DNA of 64,000 nt, taken from contig DATARD010000403.1 in assembly GCA_036264355.1 (NCBI GenBank), positions 1 to 64,000 of the forward strand, written 5' to 3'. Every line of letters begins with the position of its first letter. Positions within the stretch are counted from its first letter, which is position 1. A program made the position numbers and the translations under genes. This DNA is from UBA5704 sp036264355 (GTDB taxonomy: Bacteria > Acidobacteriota > Thermoanaerobaculia > Multivoradales > UBA5704). A model generated the notes under the pieces. That model worked only from the letters and a program-made list of their open reading frames with translations, was not told the DNA's origin and ran no database searches. This document shows positions 43,600 through 52,397 of this stretch, one piece after another.

Positions 43600-43615
43600 T
43601 GGCGCCGGTGCTGCA
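43600..43615 (+). promoter_or_regulatory. Putative sigma-54 (-24/-12) promoter of the 43669 gene
   Basis: TGGCGC-CGGTG-CTGCA: GG at 43601-43602 and GC at 43613-43614 with ten bases between. It differs from TGGCAC-N5-TTGCA at two positions. The start codon is 54 bp beyond the element. Confidence 0.65.
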
Positions 43616-43668
43616 CAGGCACCCGTGGCAGCTCTGGAATTGCTCTCCTGGAGAGCGGAAAGGAATGT

Positions 43669-44262
43669 ATGAGAAAGACAATCTCGCTCATGGCCACCGT
43701 AGTCGTCCTCGCCCTCTTGACCGCCGCAGGGGCCTCGGCGACGTGCAGCCCCGACGGCTACTGTCCGTACAATGGCTGCATCGGCTGGTTCAACTGGACC
43801 TCTAACACCTACTTCTTTAACGGCGCCTCCTGCTGGACTCTTTACGGCAACGCAACGGTCAAGAACGACGGCCTGATGTGTACGGGGAGACCGTATGTGC
43901 AGGTCGGCCAAGGACTCAGCTCCGGGTTTCAGCAAGTCGTTCACGTCGCGGGGCCCGGAGAACCGAACTACCAGTCCAGCGACCACTTCGAATTCGACTA
44001 TTCGATCCAGTTCCTCGACCCTCACCACGACGCCTGGGACATCGTAATGATTGGGCTCTACGACAACAACACCGGTGCCCTTCTCCAGTGGATCACCAGC
44101 GTTACAGGCTCTCAGCCGGACCCTAACTGCGGGAACACCTATCTGGACTTCCACAACTCCTCCTTGATCGGGAAAAACGTGCGGATCGACGTGCAGGCCC
44201 GCAATCTCTACGCGGACACCAAGATTCGAGTGAGCGGCCTGGCCCTCTGGCAGAAGCCGTAG
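43669..44262 (+). CDS. Secreted protein of unknown function, Cys/Trp/Tyr-rich N-terminus
   Basis: 197 aa, ATG 43669 with AAGGA upstream. Signal peptide of about 24 residues (MATVVVLALLTAAGASA). The mature N-terminus CSPDGYCPYNGCIGWFNWTSNTYFFNGASCW has five closely spaced cysteines and many aromatics. The remainder looks like a beta-sandwich (HFEFDYSIQFLDPHHDAWDIVMIGLYDNNTGALLQWIT, VRIDVQARNLYADTKIRVSGLALW), reminiscent of carbohydrate-binding jelly-roll modules, but no family was recognised. It is preceded by locus C sites and ends 6 bp before the convergent sigma-54 activator gene. Confidence 0.7.
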   Translation: MRKTISLMATVVVLALLTAAGASATCSPDGYCPYNGCIGWFNWTSNTYFFNGASCWTLYGNATVKNDGLMCTGRPYVQVGQGLSSGFQQVVHVAGPGEPNYQSSDHFEFDYSIQFLDPHHDAWDIVMIGLYDNNTGALLQWITSVTGSQPDPNCGNTYLDFHNSSLIGKNVRIDVQARNLYADTKIRVSGLALWQKP

Positions 44263-44268
44263 CCCTAG

Positions 44269-45864
44269 TCACTCTCCCGTCGCAATCCCCAAACCCTTCA
44301 CATAACGGTGGAAGGTGGTCTTGGTGAGCCCCAGGCTCTCCCGGGCCGCCTTCACACTCCCCCCGTGGCGCTCCAGACGGGCGAGGATCAGCTCGCGCTC
44401 GAAGGTGCGCACGGCGTCCTTCATCGAAACCCCGTCCCAGAGGAGCGGGCCGGCTTTCGGGTTCGGCTCCGCTTGCAGGATCTCTGGCAGGCAGCGCTCC
44501 AGGAGGGCGAGGTCGATGCGGGCACCGGGCTGGGCGTGGATGAGGAAGAGGGAGCAGGCGCGGGCGAGCTCGCGGACGTTGCCGGGCCAGGCGTAGGAGA
44601 CGAGGGCGCGCAGGGCGTCTTCGCTGAAGCCGAGGGTGGGTTTGCGGTGCTTCCGTTCGTGATGGCGGCGGAAGTGCTCCAGGAGGAGGGGGATGTCCCA
44701 CGGGCGCTCGCGCAGCGGCTGGAGATGGATCGTCAGGGTGCGGAAGCGGTCGTAGAAGTCGGCGCGCAGGGCTCCCGTCTCGACGGCCGCGTCGAGATCG
44801 CGGTTGGTGGCGAGCACGACCGCCACGTCGACGCGGTGCTCGCGGGTGTGGCCCACCGGGACGATGGTGTGGTTTTCGAGCACGCGCAGGAGATGGGCTT
44901 GCGCGCGCGGCGACAGCTCGGCGATTTCGTCGAGGAAGAGCATGCCGCCGTCGGCGGCGCGGAAGAAGCCGGGCTCGTCGGAAAGAGCGCCGGTGAAGGC
45001 GCCTTTCTTGTGACCGAAGAAACGCGAGGCGGCAAGCTCGTCGGTGATCTCGGCGCAGTTGACCACCACCAGCGGCTTGCGCCGCCGCGCGCTGTAGGCA
45101 TGGAGATAGCGCGCGATCAGGTCCTTGCCGGTGCCGCGCTCGCCGAGGAGGAGGATGGGCTCCGGATATTCGGTCTCCAGCGCGGGGATGAAGGTCTCGT
45201 GCAGCGAACGGCGGAGCGCCTGGGTGTGCGCCGAGTCGCCGAGGATCTCCGGCGCGTTGTCGAGCGCTTCGCGGTCCGCCCGCAGGGTCGCCAGCTCGCG
45301 GCTCTGGCGTTGGTGGCGGAACCAGAAGCCGAAGATCTTCCCCACCGCCGCCGCCCACCCTTCGACCCAGGCGAGGTCGGCACCGCCATAGGCTTCGGTC
45401 AAGCCGTTGTTCTGGAAGTAGACCACGGCGAGGACGGCGTCGCGCAGTGGATCGAGGATCGGCGCGCAGAGGACGCTGTAGGGGCCGCCGGAGAGCGACG
45501 GCGTGCGCGCCGCGTCTTCCTTGAGGCGGGGGTCCTCGATCAGCTCCGGACGTCCGGCGGCGATGACGCGCTGGATGAGCGACGGGCTCACGCCGCGCAC
45601 CGACTCGCCCCGCTCGCACGCCTCGATCTGCTGCGGCGAGAGGTTGCCGACCGCGTGGATGGCGCGCAGGCGGGACGGCTCGCCGGGCTCGATGAGCAGG
45701 ACGAGCGCCTTCTGCGCCCCGAAACCGAGCGCCGCGGCTTCGAACGAGGCGTGGAGCGCGGCCTTTTCGTCCCCCTCGTTCCACAGCACGGCGAGGAGCT
45801 CGTTCATGGCTCCCAGGAGCTGGGCGTAGTCACGCCCGGGTGGCGTCGAGAGAGCGGGTGTCAT
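44269..45864 (-). CDS. Sigma-54-dependent transcriptional activator (GAF-AAA+-Fis)
   Basis: 531-aa bacterial enhancer-binding protein. A GAF-like sensory domain (about 20-190) is followed by the AAA+ domain: Walker A GERGTGKD 241-248, the sigma-54-contacting GAFTGA loop at 288-293 (KKGAFTGAL), Walker B MLFLDE to 313, and R-finger region LRADFYDRFRTLTI. A Fis-type HTH closes the protein (LERHGGSVKAARESLGLTKTTFHRYVKGLG). No receiver domain, so it is probably ligand- or protein-regulated through the GAF domain. It is encoded beside locus C, and it is the obvious candidate to bind the three dyad pairs. The start at 45864 is the first ATG of the frame. Confidence 0.92.
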   Translation of the reverse strand: MTPALSTPPGRDYAQLLGAMNELLAVLWNEGDEKAALHASFEAAALGFGAQKALVLLIEPGEPSRLRAIHAVGNLSPQQIEACERGESVRGVSPSLIQRVIAAGRPELIEDPRLKEDAARTPSLSGGPYSVLCAPILDPLRDAVLAVVYFQNNGLTEAYGGADLAWVEGWAAAVGKIFGFWFRHQRQSRELATLRADREALDNAPEILGDSAHTQALRRSLHETFIPALETEYPEPILLLGERGTGKDLIARYLHAYSARRRKPLVVVNCAEITDELAASRFFGHKKGAFTGALSDEPGFFRAADGGMLFLDEIAELSPRAQAHLLRVLENHTIVPVGHTREHRVDVAVVLATNRDLDAAVETGALRADFYDRFRTLTIHLQPLRERPWDIPLLLEHFRRHHERKHRKPTLGFSEDALRALVSYAWPGNVRELARACSLFLIHAQPGARIDLALLERCLPEILQAEPNPKAGPLLWDGVSMKDAVRTFERELILARLERHGGSVKAARESLGLTKTTFHRYVKGLGIATGE

Positions 45865-45940
45865 CTCGGTAAACTATCAGAGTGGGTCGGAGGCACCCGG
45901 TTGGTGTATTCTCCCTCTCTCCAGAAACGGATTTCAGAAA

Positions 45941-47650
45941 ATGATTGTTCTCGATTCGCGCCGCCTCACCGGTCCGAACCTCCTCTGGGATCGCGAGGGG
46001 GCGGTGCTCGACGTGGCGCTCGCGCCCGAGGAAGCCGAGGCGGCGATCGACGCCTGGCGCCGGGAGGCGCGCCGCCTGCTGGATGCGGTGGGCTGGTCCG
46101 GCGAGGCGACCGCGGTCCGCCGTTTTCCGGGCGGCGCGAGCCTGGCGCTGTCGGCTCCTGACGACGCTCTCTATGCCGCGACGGAGATCAACGACGAAGC
46201 GTGGGCCGCGGCGACAGCCTCGCCGATCGCCTCGCAGGCGGAGGATCCGGTGGAGCGCCTGCGCGCGGCGATCGAGCGCGAGCGCAATCCCGCTCTGCTC
46301 GCCCTGCGCGCCGCCGCGGAGGCGCGGAGCGTGGCCTTTCTCTCGGACGACGAGCACGCCTCGGTGGGGCTCGGGATCGGCTCTCTCACCTGGCCGGTGA
46401 ACGCTCTGCCGCGGCCGGACGAGGTGTCCTGGGATCAGGTGCGGGACATTCCGGTCGTCCTGGTGACGGGGACGAACGGCAAGACCACCACCGTGCGCCT
46501 GCTCGCGGCCATGGTGCGCTCTGCCGGCCTGACGGCGGGGATGACCTCGACGGACCGGGTGGAGGTCGGCGGCGAGATCCTCGACCGCGGCGACTTCTCC
46601 GGCCCCGAAGGTGCCCGCCGCGTGCTGCGCGACCGGCGGGTGGAGCTGGCGATCCTGGAGACCGCCCGCGGTGGCATTCTGCGCCGCGGGCTCGCGGTGC
46701 GCCGCGCCGACGTCGCGCTGGTGACCAACGTGGCCGCGGACCACCTGGGCGAGCAGGGGATCGGCGATCTCGATTCGCTGGCCGACACGAAGATGGTGGT
46801 GACGCGGGTGGTCGGAGCGGACGGCCACGCCGTGCTCAACGCCGACGATCCGCTCCTCATCGCCCGCGTCGGCGGCGTTGCGGCGACGGTCGTCTGGTTC
46901 AGCCTCGATCCCGAGCGCTCGCCTGTCCATCAGCGGCTCGGCGCGGCAGAGACCGCCTGGGTGCTCCGCGGTGGCGAGCTCGAACGCTGGTCCGGCGGCT
47001 GGAAGCAGGTGGTCGGCACGGTCGACGACATCCCCATCGCGTTCAGCGGCGCCGCCCGGCACAACGTGGCCAACGCCCTGGCGGCCCTCGCCGCCGGCTC
47101 CTCGCTGCTCCTCCCCGACGAGGCCATGCTGCGCGGTCTGCGCCACGTCCGCGGCACGCCGGAGGACAACCCCGGGCGAGGCAATCTGATCGAGCTGGAC
47201 AACGTGAAGATCCTGCTCGATTACGCGCACAACCCGCACGGCATTGCCGCCGTGCTGGGCATCGCCGCGAACCTGACCGCCCGCCGCCGCCTGATCCTGC
47301 TCGGCCAAGCCGGCGACCGCGACGACGCGAGCCTCCGCGATCTCGCCCGCGCCGCCTGGAAGCTCTCGCCCGACCGCGTGGTGATCAAGGAGCTGCCCGA
47401 GATGCTGCGCGGGCGCCAGCCGGGAGAGGTGCCGGCGATCCTGGAGGACGAGATCCGCAAGCTCGGAGCTGGCGACGAGATGATCGGCCGCGCCACCACC
47501 GAGATCGAAGCGGTCCGCGAGGCTCTCGCCTGGGCGCGCAAGGGAGATCTGCTGCTGCTCCTGGTGCACACGCAACGGGAGGACGTGCTGGCGCTGCTCG
47601 ACCGCCTCCGCGAGGGTGGGTGGGAGGCGGGGCAGCCGGTGGGACGTTAG
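45941..47650 (+). CDS. Short cyanophycin-synthetase-like Mur ligase lacking ATP-grasp
   Basis: 569 aa. The first ~25 residues (MIVLDSRRLTGPNLLWDREGAVLDV) resemble the CphA N-terminus, followed by a ~145-residue domain of its own. A Mur-ligase core related to the CphA C-terminal half follows: P-loop VTGTNGKTTTVRLLAAM at 177-184, LAILETARGGILRRGL, NVAADHLGEQGIGDLDSLADTK, VLNADD, and LLDYAHNPHGIAAVLGIA. The ~270-residue ATP-grasp domain that CphA uses to add Asp is absent. It should still activate a carboxylate with ATP and join an amino-acid-type substrate. Whether it acts on cyanophycin, its dipeptides, or something else is unknown. ATG 45941 has no clear ribosome-binding site. Confidence 0.83.
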   Translation: MIVLDSRRLTGPNLLWDREGAVLDVALAPEEAEAAIDAWRREARRLLDAVGWSGEATAVRRFPGGASLALSAPDDALYAATEINDEAWAAATASPIASQAEDPVERLRAAIERERNPALLALRAAAEARSVAFLSDDEHASVGLGIGSLTWPVNALPRPDEVSWDQVRDIPVVLVTGTNGKTTTVRLLAAMVRSAGLTAGMTSTDRVEVGGEILDRGDFSGPEGARRVLRDRRVELAILETARGGILRRGLAVRRADVALVTNVAADHLGEQGIGDLDSLADTKMVVTRVVGADGHAVLNADDPLLIARVGGVAATVVWFSLDPERSPVHQRLGAAETAWVLRGGELERWSGGWKQVVGTVDDIPIAFSGAARHNVANALAALAAGSSLLLPDEAMLRGLRHVRGTPEDNPGRGNLIELDNVKILLDYAHNPHGIAAVLGIAANLTARRRLILLGQAGDRDDASLRDLARAAWKLSPDRVVIKELPEMLRGRQPGEVPAILEDEIRKLGAGDEMIGRATTEIEAVREALAWARKGDLLLLLVHTQREDVLALLDRLREGGWEAGQPVGR

Positions 47651-49328
47651 GCGAGCTCGTCTCTCGCCTTCAGCAGCGCCTGGGTGAAGGGGTGGTCCTC
47701 TCCCTGGATCTCGCGGGCGATCGCGAATGCCTGATCGAACAGGTCGCGCGCCGCTTGGGTCTCCCCCAGATGCCGGCTCAGGGCCGCCAGGTTGGCCAGT
47801 GAAGCGGCGACGCTCGGGTGGCGCTCTCCGAAGACGCTTCGGTGAACGCTGAGCGACTGCTCGAAGTCGGCGCGGGCGCGGGTGAAATCACCGACGTCTC
47901 CGGCGAGGACTCCGGTCAGGGTGAGGATCGCGCCGCGAGGACCGCTCTGCGGTCCATGCACTTCCTCGGCCGCCGCCAATGCCAGGTGGCTTCGCGGAGC
48001 GCCTCCTTCGGCTGTCCGGACTCCCGCAGCAGGCCGGCGCGGAGGTAGTGGGTGTCGGCCTGGAGGGGGCGTGAGATCTCTTCGGCGGAGAGGGCGGCGA
48101 GCAGCGCCAGGCGGTGCGGCGGCGGCCAGATCCCGGAGGCCCGGTCGGTGATCTCCAGCAGCGCTTCCGGCGGCGTCTTCCCCGTCTCCAGCTCCTGGGT
48201 GACGGCCGCGGTCAATCCTTCAAGATCGCCGGGGCTGACCCACCAGCGCAGCAAGCGGAGGTAGGGCTCGCGCTCCTTCGAATCTCCCGTCTGCTCCGCA
48301 AGCTGGACGAAGAGCCGGGCGACGCCCCGGGTCGCGATCGGCACATGGTTGCGCACGAAGTCCAGCAGCTCGGCGGCCAGCCGCTTCCGCTTGTCCCGCG
48401 GCACGTCCGCGAGGAGGCTCTGGTTGAGTGCGGGGCGCAGGAAGCTGTAGACCAGCAGGCCCGGGAACGAGGGGTGGCCGTACTGGTGATCGACGAACAG
48501 GCGGTGCTCTCCCTCCTCCACCAGCTCTTCGTCGATCAGGTCCAGCAGCGCCTCGCGCTGCTCCGTGGTCACCTCCAGATGGGCCAACAGCACATCGCAG
48601 GGAACGTTCCGGCCGCAGAGCGCCGCGAGATCGAGGAAGCGGCCGATCTGGTCCGCGGCCTGAAGATCAGAGCGGGAGAGAAGATCGCGCACCGGCTCCA
48701 GGTGGACGGCACCCTCCGACTCGGGATGCTCGAGCTCAAGCCGGCGGACCTGCGCATCGGAAGCCACCGAGACATTGAGGTCGTTGGGATGACAGGAGAA
48801 GGCCAGGACGATGCGCGGATTGCGCGCCACCTCGTCGAGGAGCCAACGGCGGCTCACCGCGTCGAGTTGAGCGCTGTCGGCGACGTGCAGCACCAGCCGG
48901 CCGGCACCGGCGAGGCGGTCGAGAATCCGGCGGGTGCTCTCGCAGGGATCGCCGGAGCTGTCGGCAAGCTGACCGTCCTGGGAGAGAAGGATCGCGACGA
49001 GGATCGCGCTCGCCATCGACGGCGTCATCTCCCCCGCCAGCTCCGCCACCTTCTCCAGCCGCTCCGCCGCCGCCTCGTCGGTCTCCGCCTCATGGCGCTG
49101 GCCCCACAGGCTGAGGAAGCCGAGCAGCCCCTCCGGTCCTTCCTCATACCCGTCGAGGTCGAGCCGGAGCAGCGTGATCTGAGCTTGGCGAACCGCGGCG
49201 TCCAAGGTTCCCGCGCGACCGCTGCCGGGCTCGCCGGAAAGCAGCAGCACCGGGGAAGGTCCCGATTCGGTGAGGATCTTATGGAGGGTGGCGAACGATT
49301 CCTGGTGGAGGTCTTCAGTCTGGGGCAA
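47647..49328 (-). pseudogene. ATPase-TPR protein gene with a single frameshift
   Basis: From ATG 49328 the protein has a P-loop-like LLLSGEPGSGRAGTL near residue 30 (Arg in place of the Walker A Lys), a STAND/AAA-like body (RRILDRLAGAGRLVLHVADSAQLDAVSRRWLLDEVARNPRIVLAFS), then helical TPR-like repeats. Near 47985 the frame is lost in REATWHWRRPRK. The neighbouring frame continues naturally as LALAAAEEVHGPQSGPRG and TPR units (GDFTRARADFEQSLSVHRSVFGERHPSVAASLANLAALSRHLGETQAARDLF) to 47647. One missing base (GAAGCC-ACC read as EAH after adding C) would restore a single ~560-aa protein. It may be a sequencing error. The stop overlaps the Mur-ligase gene end convergently. Confidence 0.7.
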
Positions 49329-49369
49329 ACAATCCTCGCTCTCGGAGAAAATCGGCGGCGGCGAAAAGC

Positions 49370-49440
49370 GCCCTCACCCCCGGCCCCTCTCCCGGCGGGG
49401 ACGTGGAGGGAGCCGGGAGAGGGGTCGGGGGTGAGGGCCC
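49370..49440. repeat. GC-rich palindrome of the 27142 family
   Basis: Arms 49370-49395 (GCCCTCACCCCCGGCCCCTC core) and 49413-49438 pair with few mismatches around a 17-bp centre. The element fills the gap between the ABC-operon stop at 49457 and the ATPase-TPR start at 49328, both on the minus strand, and could end the operon transcript. Confidence 0.75.
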
Positions 49441-49456
49441 GGGTGCGGCGTGGAGT

Positions 49457-51283
49457 CTACCCCGTCGTCCCCAGCACGATCTCCACCCGCCGGTTCTTGG
49501 CGCGGCCGGCTTCGCTGGAGTTGGGGGCGATGGGGTTCTCCTGGCCGTGCGAGAAGACGCGGATGCGGCCTTCGGGGAAGTTCACCGGCGCCTGCTTCTC
49601 CAGCCACTGCTTCACCGCGAAGGCGCGCGCCTCGGAGAGGTCCATGTTGGACTTCGGGTTGCCCACGTTGTCGGTGTGGCCGTGCACCTCGACCACCGTG
49701 CCGCTCGCCACCAGCAGGTCACGCAGGAGCTGCTCGAGCTGGCGCTGGCCGTCCGGTGTGAAGTTGGCGCTGCCGGTCTGGAAGGTGATCTGCCACGACT
49801 TGCGGCTCACCACGCTGCGCACCGGCGCCGAGGGCGAGAAGGTCGGCTGCTCGGCCGCCGCGACGGTGGTCCGCGACGACTCGGAGCGGCCGGCGATGCT
49901 CTGGATGTAGGAGGTGTCGAGGATCTGGTCGGCCGGGTAGTAGGTCGGCACTAGGTCCGGATACTGGTTCTTCACGATGTCGCCGAACACCCGGTAGGTG
50001 GCACCGAACAGGCTGGACGAGCCGGGCGTCAGGCCGAAGAGGACCAGGTTGTCCGCCAGGTTGTTCACCGCCGAGCCGCCGAGGTCGATCATCAGACCCT
50101 GCTTGTCGCGCTCCTTCGAGCCGTCGTAGTACTTCTCCCAGTAGTCGGCGTCGGCGTCCTTCTCGGCATACGCCTGCTGGCTCACCTCGGCCGCCTTGTG
50201 CAGCGCCTGCGGATTGGTCTTCACCTGGTCGCCGCCCTGGAAGATCGCGGCGAGCATCCCCTCGACGATCTTCGGGTTGTCCTTCATCCACTTGTCGATG
50301 CCGATGATGACGTGCGGCATCTGCGAGCTGTACTCCTTGGTGGAGACGATGGAGGCCAGGCCGCCGCGCTTCTTGGAGACCGTCACGTCGCCGGGCGTCC
50401 AGGTGACCACGCCGTCGACGCAGACCTTCTTGGTGTCGCCGGTGCGCTTGCCGTTCGCCACTACCGGCCGCGATTCGCAGTAGTTGGCGACGTACTTCTC
50501 GGCCGCGTCGATGTAGTCCGAGGCGGCCACCCAGTTGAGGCAGTTGGGGTCGTAGGTCTTCTCGTCCGGGTTGTTGCACAGGCCGTTGTCGCCGAGCCAC
50601 TTCTGGGCGATGTTCCAGTCGCCGTCGCGGAGCACGCCGGCCACCAGGCCGCCCTTCGAGGTGGCGGGGTTGGACTTCCAGTCCGGCAGGCCCATGAACT
50701 TGTCCTCGCCGCGCGAGTAGCCGGCCGAGCCGACCACTTTCGCGGTGTACTCGGGGCCGAGGCGCGACAGGGTGTCGTTCAGTCCCTTCAGGAAGGTCGC
50801 CGAGCCGTCGCCCATGATGCCGACGAAGTGCGCGCCTTTGGTGGGGTTCGCGGTGCCGTTCTTGAGCTCGCTCGCGAAGGCAACCAGCGCTTCCTGCATC
50901 TTGCCGGTGTCGTCCTCGCGGATCAGCTTCAGGTTGACGTTGTTCTGGCACATCAGGCTGCCGTCCGTCGCCTGCTTGCCGCCGGTCGCGAACATCATGC
51001 CCATCTGGGCGTTCCACGCCCAATGCAGGAAACGGACTTCCGGCTGATTGTCGCAACCCGGCCGCGAGCCGGGCATTGCGACCGCCTTGACGGCGGCCGG
51101 CTGTGCTCCCGACGACGAGGGGAGCTGCGGCAGGTCGGCCTTGGTGGGGACGACCGATTCCTTCCCCTTGGCCGACGGCATGATTTTTTCCAGCAGTCCC
51201 GGCGCGAAACGGCGGACGCTGAAGAAGGCCGCGGCGAGCAGGGCCACTACGATGACCGCTTTCCCAAACGGGGTGATCTTCAT
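49457..51283 (-). CDS. Periplasmic solute-binding protein fused to an OmpA peptidoglycan-binding domain
   Basis: 608 aa. An N-terminal signal anchor (VIVVALLAAAFFSV) and a Pro/Ser linker lead to a type II periplasmic-binding fold of the NitT/TauT or PstS kind (about residues 75-450; FLHWAWNAQMGMMFATGG, GGLVAGVLRDGDWNIAQKWLGDNGLC, ADNLVLFGLTPG). The C-terminal ~120 residues are an OmpA/MotB domain: ITFQTGSANFTPDGQRQLEQLL, VEVHGHTDNVG, LSEARAFAVKQWL, GQENPIAPN...GRAKNRRVEIVLG. It is the last gene of a four-gene ABC operon. Tethering a binding protein to peptidoglycan is unusual; similar 'phosphate ABC substrate-binding/OmpA' proteins are known by name, but the ligand here is unknown. Confidence 0.85.
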   Translation of the reverse strand: MKITPFGKAVIVVALLAAAFFSVRRFAPGLLEKIMPSAKGKESVVPTKADLPQLPSSSGAQPAAVKAVAMPGSRPGCDNQPEVRFLHWAWNAQMGMMFATGGKQATDGSLMCQNNVNLKLIREDDTGKMQEALVAFASELKNGTANPTKGAHFVGIMGDGSATFLKGLNDTLSRLGPEYTAKVVGSAGYSRGEDKFMGLPDWKSNPATSKGGLVAGVLRDGDWNIAQKWLGDNGLCNNPDEKTYDPNCLNWVAASDYIDAAEKYVANYCESRPVVANGKRTGDTKKVCVDGVVTWTPGDVTVSKKRGGLASIVSTKEYSSQMPHVIIGIDKWMKDNPKIVEGMLAAIFQGGDQVKTNPQALHKAAEVSQQAYAEKDADADYWEKYYDGSKERDKQGLMIDLGGSAVNNLADNLVLFGLTPGSSSLFGATYRVFGDIVKNQYPDLVPTYYPADQILDTSYIQSIAGRSESSRTTVAAAEQPTFSPSAPVRSVVSRKSWQITFQTGSANFTPDGQRQLEQLLRDLLVASGTVVEVHGHTDNVGNPKSNMDLSEARAFAVKQWLEKQAPVNFPEGRIRVFSHGQENPIAPNSSEAGRAKNRRVEIVLGTTG

Positions 51284-51341
51284 ATTCTGATGTCCTCCGA
51301 AGAGTCCATGGTTGAGCTACGGGTTTGACTTCAGCTTGACT

Positions 51342-52376
51342 TCATGGGGAGGCGGGCCAGCGCGCCAGATCGGCGTCGACGCCTCCCATCAACTGATCGA
51401 CCGACGGCCGCAGGGAGGCGACGAAACGCTCTGTCTCCTCGACCTGCTCGACGACGCTTCCCATATAGCTGGCGACTTCGGTCGCGTTGAGCTGCGCGGC
51501 GCTGACCCGCCCGAGGATCACCTCGAAGACGTCGGCGAAGGCGCCGAGCTGGGCGACCACGCACTGGTCGCGCCTCTGGCAGTCGAGCAGGAGCTCGCGC
51601 TGTTTCTGGAGGATGCCGACGTGCCACTCGCGGGTGCGCGCCGTGGCCGGCTCCTTCTGCGCCAGATCCTGCAACGCCTTGATCCTGACGTCGATCTCGG
51701 CGAGCCGCTGGTCGACGCTCGGCGGCGTCGCCCCCGCGGGGTCTTCCACGGCGCGCAGCGGCGGCCGGCCGGTCCGCTGCTGGAAACGGCTCGGCGACGG
51801 GGTCACCGGGAGCGGCGGCGGCGCGGCCGCGACCGCGGCGGTTCCCTCCCCCACGTCCGGCCCACCCGGGCGGACGGCGACCAGGATCTGGAGATAGCCG
51901 ATCCGCTCGCGCACGAACTGCAAATAGGCGCTCAGCATGTAGTCGAGCTGCTGCAGGATCCCCTGCTGCGTCCCGGCGTCGAGATCGGTGCGCTCGCTGA
52001 GCACGTGGGCGACGCGGGAGCGGATGTCGGTCAGGCGCGCGAAGACGGCCAGATAGTCCGGCATCAGCTTGCGGCGCATCCAGCCCGCCACCTGCGGATC
52101 GGCGAGGAGGGACTGGACCTTTTGCAGCAGCGCCGTGCGGTCGGCCACCGACTTCGCCTCGGCGGACTGCTTCTCCTCCACCATCACCAGCTTGTGCCAG
52201 CGATCGGCCGTCGAGGCGAAGGTGACGAAGAGGGTCGATCCGAGACCCCAGAGGATCAGCGGCAGCGGATTCCACAGCGCCGCCGACGCGGCGAGCGCCA
52301 CCGCACCCGAGGTCACGTTGCCGGGGGCCAGGAGCGCCTTGGTGGCGGCTTTCTTGATGAGCGTCTTCTGATCCAA
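51342..52376 (-). CDS. Membrane-anchored coiled-coil protein of the OmpA-linked ABC operon
   Basis: 344 aa. A hydrophobic stretch at about 24-55 (SGAVALAASAALWNPLPLILWGLGSTLFVTFAS) is followed by a long, mostly helical cytoplasmic or periplasmic domain. An Ala/Pro-rich linker (about 175-220) and a second helical region (VDQRLAEIDVRIKALQDLAQKEPATARTREWHVGILQKQREL) follow. No family recognised. It lies 21 bp after the ABC ATPase and 58 bp before the OmpA-fused binding protein, so it is probably a structural or regulatory part of that transporter. Confidence 0.62.
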   Translation of the reverse strand: MDQKTLIKKAATKALLAPGNVTSGAVALAASAALWNPLPLILWGLGSTLFVTFASTADRWHKLVMVEEKQSAEAKSVADRTALLQKVQSLLADPQVAGWMRRKLMPDYLAVFARLTDIRSRVAHVLSERTDLDAGTQQGILQQLDYMLSAYLQFVRERIGYLQILVAVRPGGPDVGEGTAAVAAAPPPLPVTPSPSRFQQRTGRPPLRAVEDPAGATPPSVDQRLAEIDVRIKALQDLAQKEPATARTREWHVGILQKQRELLLDCQRRDQCVVAQLGAFADVFEVILGRVSAAQLNATEVASYMGSVVEQVEETERFVASLRPSVDQLMGGVDADLARWPASP

Positions 52377-52397
52377 GGGCTTGTCTCTAAGAGCGGC

